Assembly: GCF_030160295.1 (NCBI RefSeq)
Contig: NZ_BSOB01000008.1
Span: 30,161-94,160 of the forward strand
Reading direction: 5' to 3'
Origin: Dyella acidisoli
GTDB lineage: Bacteria > Pseudomonadota > Gammaproteobacteria > Xanthomonadales > Rhodanobacteraceae
Length of the DNA stretch: 64,000 bases
Under the pieces are notes generated by a model. It was given only the letters and a program-made list of their open reading frames with translations. It was not told the DNA's origin and did no database searches. The first letter of the stretch is position 1. Each line of letters starts with the position of its first letter. A program made the position numbers and the translations under genes. Positions 31,919-40,746 of this stretch are shown piece after piece.

Positions 31919-32953
31919 ATGAGCGAGCACTCCCGAAGCTGGGTAGAGCAGATGTCGACCGGTTTGGCGGTGGTCGATGAGGCGTTGCGCGTGCAGTGGA
32001 TCAACTCGGCGTTGGCGGAATTGCTGGGGTTGGGGTTGCGGCATGCGCAGGGGCAGCTGCTGCAGGGGTTGTTGCAGGACGCCAAGATTGCGGAGCAGGC
32101 GAAGCGGAGTTTGTCCGAGCAGCGGACAGTGCAGTGCCGGGGTGTGTTGCTGCCGGGTATTCAGAGTGGGCAGCGGGTGGATGTGGCGTTGCAGCCCTTG
32201 GAAGGCGGCAGCCTGCTGGTAGAGGTGCATGCGCTGGCGGAGACGCCGTCCACGGTTTCGCCACTATCGGCCACGCTGCGCGGGTTTGCGCATGAGGTGA
32301 AGAATCCGCTGGCAGGTTTGCGCGGCGCGGCGCAGTTGCTGCAGCGTCGGCTGGAAGATCCGGACATGCAGTCGCTGGCTGGCATGGTGATCAAGGAGGC
32401 GGATCGGCTCGCCGCACTGGCCAACCGGTTGCTGCATCACGATGGCGCGCCGCGCTTGGTAGCGGTGAATTTGCATAAGTTGATGGAACGCGTCGGCGAA
32501 TTGATTCGCGCGGAGCCTTCGCCGCCGCGCTTGCGTCAGGACTATGACCCAAGCTTGCCGGATGTAGAGGGCGATGCGGATCGTCTGCAGCAGGTGTTGC
32601 TCAACCTTGCGCGTAATGCGATCGAGGCTGGCGCAAAAACACTCACTTTGCGCAGCCGTGTCGAGCACGGAGTGCGTCTGGGCGATCGCATGTTCCGCAG
32701 CGCGTTGCGGCTGGATGTGATGGACGATGGCCCCGGTGTGCCCACGGCCTTGCGCGATACCTTGTTCGAACCTTTGGTTTCCGGACGCGTGGATGGCACC
32801 GGTTTAGGGCTGGCTTTGTCGCGCGAAATCGCCTACGAACACGGGGGCGAATTGCGCTACGTGAGTCGTCCCGGTGAAACGGTGTTTTCGCTTTATCTAC
32901 CTTTGCCGCCGCGCGTAGGCGCTGCAGTATCGACGGGGCGTTCTAATGGCTAA
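31919..32953 (+). CDS. glnL: Nitrogen regulation sensor kinase NtrB
   Basis: A 344-residue soluble histidine kinase from the ATG at 31919. An N-terminal PAS domain (about residues 10-110) is followed by the phosphoacceptor His in GFAHEVKNPLAGLRG, the N-box LLNLARNAIEAG, and the G-boxes DDGPGVP and GTGLGLALSREIA. It phosphorylates or dephosphorylates NtrC in response to PII and nitrogen status. It overlaps ntrC by 8 bp. A near-consensus NtrC site precedes it. The Tn7-like element sits just upstream and may have separated it from its usual neighbour glnA. Confidence 0.93.
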   Translation: MSEHSRSWVEQMSTGLAVVDEALRVQWINSALAELLGLGLRHAQGQLLQGLLQDAKIAEQAKRSLSEQRTVQCRGVLLPGIQSGQRVDVALQPLEGGSLLVEVHALAETPSTVSPLSATLRGFAHEVKNPLAGLRGAAQLLQRRLEDPDMQSLAGMVIKEADRLAALANRLLHHDGAPRLVAVNLHKLMERVGELIRAEPSPPRLRQDYDPSLPDVEGDADRLQQVLLNLARNAIEAGAKTLTLRSRVEHGVRLGDRMFRSALRLDVMDDGPGVPTALRDTLFEPLVSGRVDGTGLGLALSREIAYEHGGELRYVSRPGETVFSLYLPLPPRVGAAVSTGRSNG

Positions 32954-34340
32954 ATCCAACGACCGCTCTGGCATATGGATCGTTGATGACGATCGCGGCG
33001 TGCGTTTTGTGCTGGCCGAAGCGTTGCGTGATGCCGGACTGGAAGTACGCGAGTTCGAAGACACGGCAAGTGTACGCAAAGCGCTACAAGAGGCGACGCC
33101 GGCCTTGGTGATTACCGACGTGCGCATGCCAGGCGAAGGCGGCCTTGCCTTACTGGACGAGTTACGCGCGCAAGGCATCGAGCCGGTGATCGTGATGAGT
33201 GCTTACACGGACGTCGCGACGACCGCGGCGGCCTATCGCGCGGGCGCGGTGGATTACCTGGCCAAGCCGTTCGATCTGGATCAGGCCTTGGCTTCCGTGC
33301 AACGTGCCTTGGCAGAAGTGCCGCATGCGGATGCGGTGTCCGTCGCACCAACGGTACCCGCTCATGCGTTGCTGGGCGAAAGCGGACCGATGCGTGAAGT
33401 GTTCCGGCTGATCGGCCGTGTCGCCGCCAGTGATCTCAACGTGCTTATCACCGGTGAAACGGGTACAGGCAAGGAGCTCGTAGCGCGAGCTTTGCACGAG
33501 GAGAGTGCCCGGCGCGGCAAGCCATTCGTGGCATTGAACACCGCGGCGATTCCCAGCGAGTTGCTGGAAAGCGAATTGTTCGGTCACGAAGCGGGTGCAT
33601 TTACTGGCGCCACGCGTCGTGTAGCAGGGCGCTTCGAACAGGCGGAAGGTGGCACGCTGTTCCTGGATGAGATCGGCGACATGCCGCTGATTCTGCAGAC
33701 GCGCTTGCTGCGCGTGCTGGCGGGTGGCGAGTTCTATCGCGTAGGCGGGCGTGAGCTGATTCGTTGCAACGTACGCATCGTCGCGGCCACGCATCAGGAT
33801 CTGGATGCGCGTGTGGCTGCGGGGCAGTTTCGCGCGGACCTCAAGCATCGCCTCGACGTGGTGCGCATCGAACTGCCGCCGTTACGGCAGCGGCGCAGCG
33901 ATATCGCGTTGCTCGCGCAGCATTTTCTCGCTACTGCGGTGCAGGAACTACGCCTTCCGCCTAAGCGTTTTTCGAAGGCTGCGCTGAAAGCCATTGCACA
34001 GCGGGATTTTCCGGGCAATGTACGCGAGCTGGAAAATCTCTGCCGGCGCTTGGCGGTGATCGCAGCGGGCACGGAAATCCTGCCAGCCGATCTTGGTAAA
34101 TCTACCGATGCGCAGCGTGGCGACTGGACGGATGCTCTGCGTGATTGGGCTGATCGCGCGCTGGAGCGTGGCGAAGCGGATATCCACACACGCGCACGCG
34201 AATCACTCGATCGCGTGTTGATGGAAGCTGCGCTGGCCGCCAACGAGGGGCATCGCCAGCATGCAGCGGCGGCGCTGGGTGTAGGTCGCAATACGCTTAC
34301 GCGCAAGCTGGGTGCATCGCGCACGCGGCGCAAGTCATAA
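32946..34340 (+). CDS. glnG: Nitrogen response regulator NtrC, sigma-54 activator
   Basis: A 464-residue three-domain activator. The receiver domain has acidic residues in IWIVDDDRG and the phospho-Asp in [12 protein letters not shown] (about residue 58). The AAA+ domain has Walker A GETGTGKE, the sigma-54 contact loop GAFTGATRR and Walker B-type [10 protein letters not shown]. The C-terminal Fis-type HTH reads [18 protein letters not shown]. It activates nitrogen-scavenging promoters with sigma-54 RNA polymerase. Length and all motifs are complete. Confidence 0.95.
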   Translation: MAKSNDRSGIWIVDDDRGVRFVLAEALRDAGLEVREFEDTASVRKALQEATPALVITDVRMPGEGGLALLDELRAQGIEPVIVMSAYTDVATTAAAYRAGAVDYLAKPFDLDQALASVQRALAEVPHADAVSVAPTVPAHALLGESGPMREVFRLIGRVAASDLNVLITGETGTGKELVARALHEESARRGKPFVALNTAAIPSELLESELFGHEAGAFTGATRRVAGRFEQAEGGTLFLDEIGDMPLILQTRLLRVLAGGEFYRVGGRELIRCNVRIVAATHQDLDARVAAGQFRADLKHRLDVVRIELPPLRQRRSDIALLAQHFLATAVQELRLPPKRFSKAALKAIAQRDFPGNVRELENLCRRLAVIAAGTEILPADLGKSTDAQRGDWTDALRDWADRALERGEADIHTRARESLDRVLMEAALAANEGHRQHAAAALGVGRNTLTRKLGASRTRRKS

Positions 34341-34357
34341 CGTAGAGGGAGTACACG

Positions 34358-34810
34358 GTGTCGTCATTGACTGTTCGTCCTGCCCAGCGCGGGGATATTG
34401 CTGCCATCGCAGAATGGAATGTGGCGATGGCATGGGAAACCGAGCAGAAGCGCTTGGATCCGCAGGTGTTGCTGCGTGGTGTGACGGCGGTGCTTGATGA
34501 GCCCCGCCGCGGGCTCTACTTCGTCGCCGAACGCGATGGACAGGCCGTGGGTTGTCTGTTGGTGACGTACGAGTGGAGCGACTGGCGCAACGGGGACTTC
34601 TGGTGGATCCAAAGCGTGTATGTAGCGCCGGAAGCGCGGCGAGGTGGTGTGTTTCGCGCCCTGTACGGCGATGTGGCGCAGCGCGCGAAGCAGGCTGGCG
34701 CGGTGGGCTTGCGGTTGTATGTGGAAACGGAGAACGCGCGGGCACAGCAGACGTATCGTGAGCTGGGTATGGAGCAGTGCTATTACTTCATGTATGAGCA
34801 GATGCTTTGA
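34358..34810 (+). CDS. GNAT-family N-acetyltransferase
   Basis: A 150-residue GNAT enzyme starting at GTG 34358, 17 bp after ntrC. The fold motifs are visible: an N-terminal TVRPAQRGDIAAI, motif A WWIQSVYVAPEARRGGVFRAL (acetyl-CoA binding loop ARRGG), and motif B with LYVETENARAQQTYRELGME. The acceptor substrate is unknown. It is convergent with the phospholipase D-like gene across two strong hairpins. Confidence 0.88.
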   Translation: MSSLTVRPAQRGDIAAIAEWNVAMAWETEQKRLDPQVLLRGVTAVLDEPRRGLYFVAERDGQAVGCLLVTYEWSDWRNGDFWWIQSVYVAPEARRGGVFRALYGDVAQRAKQAGAVGLRLYVETENARAQQTYRELGMEQCYYFMYEQML

Positions 34811-34848
34811 GTTGTATTTGCGGAATGCGCAGAGCAGTTCAGTTATCT

Positions 34849-34906
34849 CTCATGGCCGTCATTCCTGCGAAAGCGCTTCCGCTTTCGCAGGAATGACGGC
34901 CGTGAG
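34849..34906. repeat. 58-base near-perfect palindrome between convergent genes
   Basis: Two 27-base arms (34849-34875 and 34880-34906) differ at one position and flank CTTC. The core CATTCCTGCGAAAGCG resembles dispersed REP-like repeats of this bacterial group. It may act as a two-way transcription terminator. Confidence 0.7.
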
Positions 34907-34947
34907 GAGTGTCGTCGCTTCGTGGCAAGGTTGACCCCTCACCCCAA

Positions 34948-34970
34948 CCCTCTCCCCAGAGGGGAGAGGG
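34948..34970. repeat. REP-like hairpin (CCCTCTCCCC type)
   Basis: CCCTCTCCCC and GGGGAGAGGG form a perfect 10-bp stem with an AGA loop. Related C-rich/G-rich motifs occur near 41675, 44663 and 47668 in this window. Confidence 0.6.
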
Positions 34971-34986
34971 AGCAAAAGCGGGCAAA

Positions 34987-36897
34987 TCAAAGCACGCCGT
35001 TCACACCAGCACCAAACGCCGTAATCAATCGCGTGTAGATCAATTTCGGCGAAATCGCCACATCCGGAAAGTCCCCCACCGCCGTGTAGCAACGGCTGAA
35101 GTCGGGATTGTTTGGCTGCATCGGTGGGCAGTCAGGATCGGGCTTCATCTCGTAGCTGGTGGCGTAGCGGATCGGCCAGATGTCGAACAAAGGCAGCATG
35201 GCAGAGATATCGCCGATGGCCTGGCTGATTTGGCCAAGCACAGGAATGACCGGTTTGCGCGGAGCAATCACCCAAGCGTTTTGCGGCTCGGTGGCTTCCA
35301 GCACGGAGTCGCGCAATTCGGCGGCGAAGTGCTGGTCATACACGATTACGCCCGATTCGGTGTTGTAGTGGTCCGAGCGTGGATCGAAATTGTGCGAACC
35401 GACCATGCCAAGATCATCGTCGATGACCAGTGACTTGGCATGCAGACCGAAGCGCCGGCCTGGGCTGGTCAGCGGCGCGGGACGATTGCGGCTGCCTTGG
35501 CTGCCAAAAAAACCGGGGTGCCGCTCGGTGCCGGGGTAGCGTTTGCGCTTAGAGCCTGATGCGCCCGCGATGACGGGGGCGCCATCGTCTTCATCTACGG
35601 CATTGGCTAGCATGTACGCGTCAATGGCCAGGTCGGCGCGAGGCTTCAACTCGTAGATATTGAAGCCGTAGTCATTGAGATAGGTTTTGCGGTGCTTGTA
35701 GGAGAGGGCATACACCGCAAACGCATCGGTGGATGCCAGCGAGTTGGTAGAGACGATGATTTGCGGGGAAGGATTTTCGCGATGCAGCTTTTTGAAGATC
35801 TTCTTCGCGCGCCGGCTCATGACTAGATAGGGCGTCTGCAGTACCACTTCCTTTTTCGCGCTGCTGACCAGGTGCATCACATGCGCCGTGTATTCCCGCG
35901 CTTCGCGCCGTGTGGGTTGCTCTGTTTTGGCCGGCAGGTCGCTGAAATACTCCACCTTGCTGGTGTAAAGGCTGTTGCTGGCGATGTGCTCAGCAAGCCA
36001 CTCTGGATCTTCTGCCTCGGCTTGAGCTTCATCTACACGAGCGGGGTAGGCATAGTGCGGTGCGGGCCATGGCGACGGACCGGGATTGTTTAGGATCAAG
36101 CGATTCACGTCACGCAGGTGAGTGATCGGTACGGCGCGCTTGTGGTTCCAGAACAGGTTGAACATCTTGGCCATGTCGCGCGCGGCGGGGCCGCCAACCA
36201 TCACGTCGCGGTCGACGTAATCGAAATCATTGTCCCAGTTGAAATAGCGATTCTGATAGTTGCGTCCGCCGGTGATGCCGATGGTGTCGTCGATCACCAG
36301 CACTTTGTTGTGCATGCGCTGGTTGAACGTCATGAAGCAACACAGAACCCCGGCTGCGAATTCCAGCGGCGACGTGCGTGAGCTGTGGAAGGTGGGGTTG
36401 TACAGCCGCACTTCCAGGTTGGGACTGGCGCGCGCCAGTTGCGCGAGAATGGCTGGATCTTCGAACGAAAATAGCTGGTCGGCAAGGATGCGCACGCTCA
36501 CGCCGCGTCGCGCAGCAGCGACCAATTCGTTGAGGGCGAGTTGGCCGACGTCGTCTTCATCCCAGATGTAGGTTTGTACGTCGATCGATGTTTTCGCTGC
36601 GCGGATAAGGTTGATGCGCGCAGCCAGCGAGGCTTCGCTGTCGTCGAGCAGGGTGACAACGTGAGCAGGTTTATCCGGCGTGGAATCGGCCAGCACTTTC
36701 TCGGCGGCATCCAGCAGTGGCGATGGTGTGGGGCAGTGGTCGGCACTGTCGCAGGTTGTCTGGCGATCGACACTGGCCGCGACGATGGTGTCAGCTTGCC
36801 GGATTTTTGCACGGCTCAATGCGCATCCCTGCAGCAGGGATGCCGCCAGCACGATCAGCAGAAGGCCGTAGCGCATGCGCATGGGAAGCGGGTTCAA
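34987..36897 (-). CDS. Phospholipase D-family lipoprotein (cardiolipin synthase-like)
   Basis: A 636-residue protein with a lipoprotein signal (LLQGC, about residue 25). Two HKD motifs are present: MHNKVLVIDDTIGITGGRN near residue 200 and LHAKSLVIDDDLGMVGSHN near 480. This pair makes one active site for phosphatidyl transfer or phosphodiester cleavage, as in cardiolipin synthase C-like and Ymt-type enzymes. The region between motifs is longer than in ClsA, and no N-terminal membrane helices are present. It probably acts on phospholipids at the periplasmic face. A possible alternative start lies four codons downstream. Confidence 0.85.
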   Translation of the reverse strand: MNPLPMRMRYGLLLIVLAASLLQGCALSRAKIRQADTIVAASVDRQTTCDSADHCPTPSPLLDAAEKVLADSTPDKPAHVVTLLDDSEASLAARINLIRAAKTSIDVQTYIWDEDDVGQLALNELVAAARRGVSVRILADQLFSFEDPAILAQLARASPNLEVRLYNPTFHSSRTSPLEFAAGVLCCFMTFNQRMHNKVLVIDDTIGITGGRNYQNRYFNWDNDFDYVDRDVMVGGPAARDMAKMFNLFWNHKRAVPITHLRDVNRLILNNPGPSPWPAPHYAYPARVDEAQAEAEDPEWLAEHIASNSLYTSKVEYFSDLPAKTEQPTRREAREYTAHVMHLVSSAKKEVVLQTPYLVMSRRAKKIFKKLHRENPSPQIIVSTNSLASTDAFAVYALSYKHRKTYLNDYGFNIYELKPRADLAIDAYMLANAVDEDDGAPVIAGASGSKRKRYPGTERHPGFFGSQGSRNRPAPLTSPGRRFGLHAKSLVIDDDLGMVGSHNFDPRSDHYNTESGVIVYDQHFAAELRDSVLEATEPQNAWVIAPRKPVIPVLGQISQAIGDISAMLPLFDIWPIRYATSYEMKPDPDCPPMQPNNPDFSRCYTAVGDFPDVAISPKLIYTRLITAFGAGVNGVL

Positions 36898-37050
36898 TGC
36901 CTGTGCGCCGCCCGCGCAAACGCGTCATGAGACAAGTGTGTGCATCCCAGCGCTGTGCGCTCATGTTTCCACATAGCTTTCGCTTTCCTGATCCATGCGC
37001 AAATGGAACCCGCCTGCTGCGAGTGATCGAGCGGGACCATCATAACGGTA
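36898..37050. other. Upstream region of phospholipase D-like gene
   Basis: No open frame of interest. It likely contains the promoter for the minus-strand lipoprotein gene. Confidence 0.4.
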
Positions 37051-37320
37051 GGGGTGCTCTGATCAATTCCACGTGGGCGTCACCGGCCCTGTCTGTTCGC
37101 AGATCACAAGGGCATCGGCGAAGGCAGACTGGCCGTCTGTCGAGACGATGGACCGAAGAGATGCGGACAGACAGGACCGGCCCGAAGGGTGATGTTCAGA
37201 AGGCCCGCAGGCTGTGCCGCGCGACTTGAAAAGACGGCCAGTCTTCCCTGCATCGCGCAACACACCCTGCGAGCCTTCTGGGCATTATGCCGCCTACGTG
37301 GAATTGATCAGAGCATCCCC
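37051..37320. mobile_element. MITE-like element with about 28-bp terminal inverted repeats
   Basis: The left end GGGGTGCTCTGATCAATTCC (continuing ACGTGGGCG) is repeated in inverted form at 37292-37320 with one inserted base and one substitution. Inside, CCGGCCCTGTCTGT pairs with ACAGACAGGACCGG, CAGACTGGCCGTCTG is nearly palindromic, and GAAGGCCCGCAGG pairs with CCTGCGAGCCTTC. There is no transposase gene. The size of 270 bp and nested pairings fit a non-autonomous element. A duplicated target could not be assigned with certainty. Confidence 0.65.
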
Positions 37321-37920
37321 TTAGCGTGTTTCGCGCTGAAGCGTGATGCTGAGGTTCAGGTCGACGCTATCGGAAAGTGCAAGGCGATTGCTGGTCATGC
37401 CGAAGGTGCTGCGTTGCAGGTTGCCGCGCAACAGGATCCTGCATGGTGCCGGTGCGAGCTGCGCGCAGTGCGCGGGCTGCAACGCGAAATGGATGGGTGC
37501 GGTAACGCCGCGCAGAGTGAGGTAGCCGGTGAGGGTGCCGCCGTCATCCAGTTCGTTCTGTGCGATGGGATTGGAGACGAAGTGAATGGTCGGGTGATGC
37601 TGCGCATCGAAGAACGACGGCGCTAGCACCCATTGGCGCATGCGCGACGTAGGCATCGCCACGCTATCGACTGGAATGGTTGCGTTCACCACCCAGCTGC
37701 CCGGGTTGGGTCCCGGCGCTAGGTCACCATCCACGTGTGTGAAGTGACCGTTGACGCTCTCCAGCCACAACAGGCGAACCCGGAACATGGCTTGGGATGT
37801 GTCCGGGTCGATACGAAAGTCGGTTTTGTTGGTGGCCGCGAGAAGGGATAACGGGAAAAGCAACAAAAACGCGAGATGCCATGTTGTATCACGCTGCAAC
37901 ACTGAAGCATTTCGTTTCAT
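37321..37920 (-). CDS. YceI-family periplasmic protein
   Basis: A 199-residue protein from the ATG at 37920 (the frame is open further upstream, but those codons overlap sixA in the wrong frame). A signal peptide (FLLLFPLSLLAA) is followed by the YceI lipocalin-like pattern: FRIDPDTSQAMFRVRLLWL, later VDSVAMPTSRM, FFDAQHHPTIHFVS and GYLTLRGVTAPIHF. YceI proteins bind isoprenoid-type lipids in a beta-barrel. It overlaps sixA by 4 bp. The MITE-like element abuts its stop codon. Confidence 0.85.
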   Translation of the reverse strand: MKRNASVLQRDTTWHLAFLLLFPLSLLAATNKTDFRIDPDTSQAMFRVRLLWLESVNGHFTHVDGDLAPGPNPGSWVVNATIPVDSVAMPTSRMRQWVLAPSFFDAQHHPTIHFVSNPIAQNELDDGGTLTGYLTLRGVTAPIHFALQPAHCAQLAPAPCRILLRGNLQRSTFGMTSNRLALSDSVDLNLSITLQRETR

Positions 37921-38390
37921 GGAGACCAGAACGCATCCAGTCGTGCGTTGCCCGGTTCCAGCGGGCCATCGAAGTGAAGCACGGCGAGTCCGGCCGGCGG
38001 CATGCCGCGAAATTCGTCCGAGCGCCCTTCCACCAGCAGGGCAACCAGGCGTTCGATGCCGGGGTTGTGGCCGACCAGCATCACGGTGTTCGCGTCGCCG
38101 TGCTGGTCGAGCAATGCCAGTAGTTCGCCGGGTGTGGCGTTGTAGATTTCCGCCGCTGTTTGCATCGCGGGTGCGTGTTCCAGTTCGGAAAGCGCAAGGT
38201 CTGCCGTGGCGCAGGTGCGTTCGGAAGGGGAGCAAAGCACGCGATCGGGCCGCTTGCCGTGCTTCTGAAGCCATGTACCGGCCGCGCGTGCCTCCTGTTC
38301 GCCGCGCCCACTGAGGCGACGCACCACGTCTTCCCCGCCGGGCGGCGCGGGTTGGGCTTCGGCGTGACGTAACAGGATCAATTCGTGCAT
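37917..38390 (-). CDS. sixA: SixA-like histidine phosphatase
   Basis: A 157-residue branch-1 histidine phosphatase. The catalytic RHA motif lies in LILLRHAEAQP near the N-terminus, SPSERTCATADLAL supplies the phosphate-pocket Arg, and VMLVGHNPGIERL carries the second active-site His. SixA removes phosphate from HPt domains of phosphorelays or from NPr-type carriers. Length is typical. It is co-transcribed with the YceI gene, whose start overlaps its stop. Confidence 0.87.
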   Translation of the reverse strand: MHELILLRHAEAQPAPPGGEDVVRRLSGRGEQEARAAGTWLQKHGKRPDRVLCSPSERTCATADLALSELEHAPAMQTAAEIYNATPGELLALLDQHGDANTVMLVGHNPGIERLVALLVEGRSDEFRGMPPAGLAVLHFDGPLEPGNARLDAFWSP

Positions 38391-38444
38391 GACTGTGGAT
38401 GCTCCTGGAGCAGGTTCTGGTTCATCGTAAAGAAAAAGGTGCCC

Positions 38445-39077
38445 TCAATGCTGTCGCTTGATCCAGCGCAACAGGGGGTTCCAGTCCTGCTGGTGCCCGC
38501 GCACCTGCTCGGAGCCGTAATCGAAAATACCTTTGCCCAATGAGGTCAGCAACACATAGGCCTGGGTATCGCGCAATTGCGCTACCACCGGGAACGGTGC
38601 CTGCTCGGCCAGTTGCGCGATGGCGTCCTGGCTGGCGTGGGTCCAGGGTTTGAGTCGGTTGCCCACCAGCGCCACCGGCAGTTTGCCGCGCTTGATCCGC
38701 CCAATGCTGCGCAGGTGTTCGAGGAAATTCAGTGTGGCGTGCAGATCGAAGGACGAGGGCAACACGGGCACCAGCACCACGTTGGCCTGTTCGACGTAGG
38801 GCTCGAGTTCTTTCTCGTGGGAGCCGGCAGCGGTGTCGACCAGTACACGGTCGGTATCTTCGGGCAGTTTCTCCAGCGCACGGCGTCCGCCCTCCACCGC
38901 CAGCACGCCGGGGACGTTGTCCGGACGCAGGCTTGCCCAGCGGTAGCTGGAACCTTGCGGATCGCTATCGACAATGGCGGTGCGCTTGCCATCCTGCGCC
39001 CAATGCGATGCAAGCTGGGTAACCAGCGTGCTCTTGCCACAACCACCCTTGCTGCTTGCTACCAATACCGTGAGCAT
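38445..39077 (-). CDS. ParA-family ATPase
   Basis: A 210-residue deviant Walker ATPase. The P-loop is SSKGGCGKSTL (Lys in GCGKS plus the signature Lys), switch motifs are VDSDPQGSSY and VLVDTAAGSHEKEL. It lacks a partner ParB and an N-terminal HTH, like orphan ParA/MinD proteins that position chemoreceptor, flagellar or other complexes. Its cargo is unknown. The gene stands alone between sixA and a hypothetical exported-protein gene. Confidence 0.85.
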   Translation of the reverse strand: MLTVLVASSKGGCGKSTLVTQLASHWAQDGKRTAIVDSDPQGSSYRWASLRPDNVPGVLAVEGGRRALEKLPEDTDRVLVDTAAGSHEKELEPYVEQANVVLVPVLPSSFDLHATLNFLEHLRSIGRIKRGKLPVALVGNRLKPWTHASQDAIAQLAEQAPFPVVAQLRDTQAYVLLTSLGKGIFDYGSEQVRGHQQDWNPLLRWIKRQH

Positions 39078-39264
39078 CGGTTACCCCTGCTGGGTTCAGG
39101 TGGGACCAAGGGTAACGTTGGAGCGGGGAATAGGGAACGGGGAGCAGAGAACGTTGCGTTCCTGTGCGATCGGCCGCTCAGCAGTGCGTTACTTCCGTTC
39201 TCTTCGATAAAGATGAGCATGCGGCGGCTTTTATGCCGGGCCGCATGCTTTACGGTCCCTGTTC

Positions 39265-40293
39265 TTAGCCGCCGTTCCCAGCCTTTTGCGGCTGCCAATC
39301 CGTCGGCGCATCCGTGGCAATGCCGGCGTCATGCAATGCCGCAAGCACCAGGCTCATCTGAGTACCGCCGCTGCGAGCCAGAGCCAGCAGATGCTGTGCC
39401 TGGGCTTTATCGCTCTGCGCGCGCAAGGACAGCTGGGCGAAGTTCTGCACTTGCCAGATCAGGTTGCGTCGAGCGTTTTGCGCGTCCTGCTGCTGAGAGG
39501 CGTCGGAGCTGAGCACCTCGCGCAGATGCAGGCCCAGCGAACGGGCCAGCGGACTGGAACCCCATTCCAGGAGTTGGCCCAGTTTCAGGCAGTCGTCTTT
39601 GACGGCGCTGTCTTTCGGTGCCTGTGCCTCGCAATAAGTGGCGGTGTCGCGCAGTGCCGGCTGCGGCATGCCGGCAGCGGAACCGTATGCGATCAGTACC
39701 TGCACGCCATTGGCTCCGGCATCGGAGTTCGGATCGAGGGTGGCGGTGGGCGGCGGCAGCAGCGTGGCGGCATTGGCCAGGGCCTTCAGCGCGGCGCCAC
39801 TGTAGTCGTCGTACAGCTTGGCGGATGCGGCCTTGTTCAAATCCTGACGGGCGTCGTCCTTTTTCAGCGTGCCGACATCCTGGCTGAGCTTCACCAGCCA
39901 GACGGCAGCGTTGTCCGGCGCCTGCTGGGTAAGTTGGGTGACGGCATCGCTATTGGGGCAGGACTGGGTATCGGCATTGCAGTCGGCCAGACGCGCCCAC
40001 GTGATGGCAGGGCCGGCGTTGTCGGCGTGGCTGGCGCGTTCGATCAGGGCGTGAAAGCTGTTCAGCTTGCTCGGATTCGGCATCGGGCGGGCCAGCAGCG
40101 CGGCAGCCAGCATGCGGTCCGGGTCACCGCTGGGGGCCAAGACATTGATCAGGTCGTTTTGAAAGGCGATCAGCGCTGTTTGGCGCGATTGCCCGGCCTT
40201 TGCGCCGCTTTGGTGGGCTGCCTGGGGTGCGGCTATCGCCGCCGCAGTCAATGCGCTGGCCAGGGTAAGGGCAATAAGGCGCCGTCCGCGCAT
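39265..40293 (-). CDS. Exported alpha-helical protein of unknown function
   Basis: A 342-residue protein with a signal peptide (LIALTLASALTAAAIAAPQA). The mature part is Ala/Leu/Gln-rich and mostly helical, with three or four cysteines, including NADTQSCPNSDA and CEAQAPKDSAVKDDC. The helical repeats suggest a TPR-like solenoid without clear consensus. No enzymatic motif is visible. I do not recognise the family beyond hypothetical proteins of Xanthomonadales. Start and signal peptide are convincing. Confidence 0.7.
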   Translation of the reverse strand: MRGRRLIALTLASALTAAAIAAPQAAHQSGAKAGQSRQTALIAFQNDLINVLAPSGDPDRMLAAALLARPMPNPSKLNSFHALIERASHADNAGPAITWARLADCNADTQSCPNSDAVTQLTQQAPDNAAVWLVKLSQDVGTLKKDDARQDLNKAASAKLYDDYSGAALKALANAATLLPPPTATLDPNSDAGANGVQVLIAYGSAAGMPQPALRDTATYCEAQAPKDSAVKDDCLKLGQLLEWGSSPLARSLGLHLREVLSSDASQQQDAQNARRNLIWQVQNFAQLSLRAQSDKAQAQHLLALARSGGTQMSLVLAALHDAGIATDAPTDWQPQKAGNGG

Positions 40294-40458
40294 GGGGATT
40301 GCTCCGTAGAGTCATAAAAGCCGCCAGCATAACTGCGGCGGATTGAGGGGGTTCTGAACGGCAAATGTCCGGCTTCTTCGCTGAACGTGCGTGTTAGGCA
40401 TGCTGTGCAAGCTCATGTAGCATGCTTGACCGCCCCACGAGTAACCCAGGAGATAGCT

Positions 40459-40656
40459 GTGGAGTCGTTTTCGATGTTGACCCAGGCGAACGCCCCATGG
40501 TTTGTGGGATGGGGAACCCTGGCCTTGATCAATGCCGGCCTGGCGCAGGGCAAGAACCGCAGCGGCGTGCTGTGGTTCCTGCTGTCGGTGCTGTTTGGTC
40601 CGTTTGCGACGCTCGTGCTTGTGCTGCTGCCGAAGGTGCGTGATCGGTTGTTCTAA
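40459..40656 (+). CDS. Small membrane protein
   Basis: A 65-residue protein starting at GTG 40459, chosen because AGGAG lies seven bases upstream; the next ATG is five codons in. Two hydrophobic segments (WFVGWGTLALINAGLA and VLWFLLSVLFGPFATLVLVLL) flank a short NRSG turn, then a basic tail. The pattern of a GKNRSG loop between two helices is common in small uncharacterised antitoxin- or superinfection-type membrane proteins, but the function is unknown. Confidence 0.6.
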   Translation: MESFSMLTQANAPWFVGWGTLALINAGLAQGKNRSGVLWFLLSVLFGPFATLVLVLLPKVRDRLF

Positions 40657-40670
40657 GGGATTCGCCCGGT

Positions 40671-40740
40671 GAGTTGGGGTGCAAACCCCAACGTCGCCAC
40701 GTATTTCGGAATCCCCAAGTTGGGGCCTGCACCCCAACTT
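40671..40740. repeat. REP-like inverted repeat (AGTTGGGGTGC type)
   Basis: AGTTGGGGTGC at 40672-40682 is matched by GCACCCCAACT at 40729-40739, with further inner AACCCCAAC/GTTGGGG pairing. It lies between convergent genes and probably terminates both. A related hairpin is at 55655-55680. Confidence 0.6.
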
Positions 40741-40746
40741 ACAGAA

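Noticed and set aside
37063..37263. 66-codon minus-strand frame inside the MITE-like element
   Set aside because: It arises from the inverted-repeat structure and resembles no transposase.
38445..39077. Plasmid partition locus because of the ParA-like gene
   Set aside because: No ParB or parS-like repeats adjoin it, and the surroundings are core chromosome genes.
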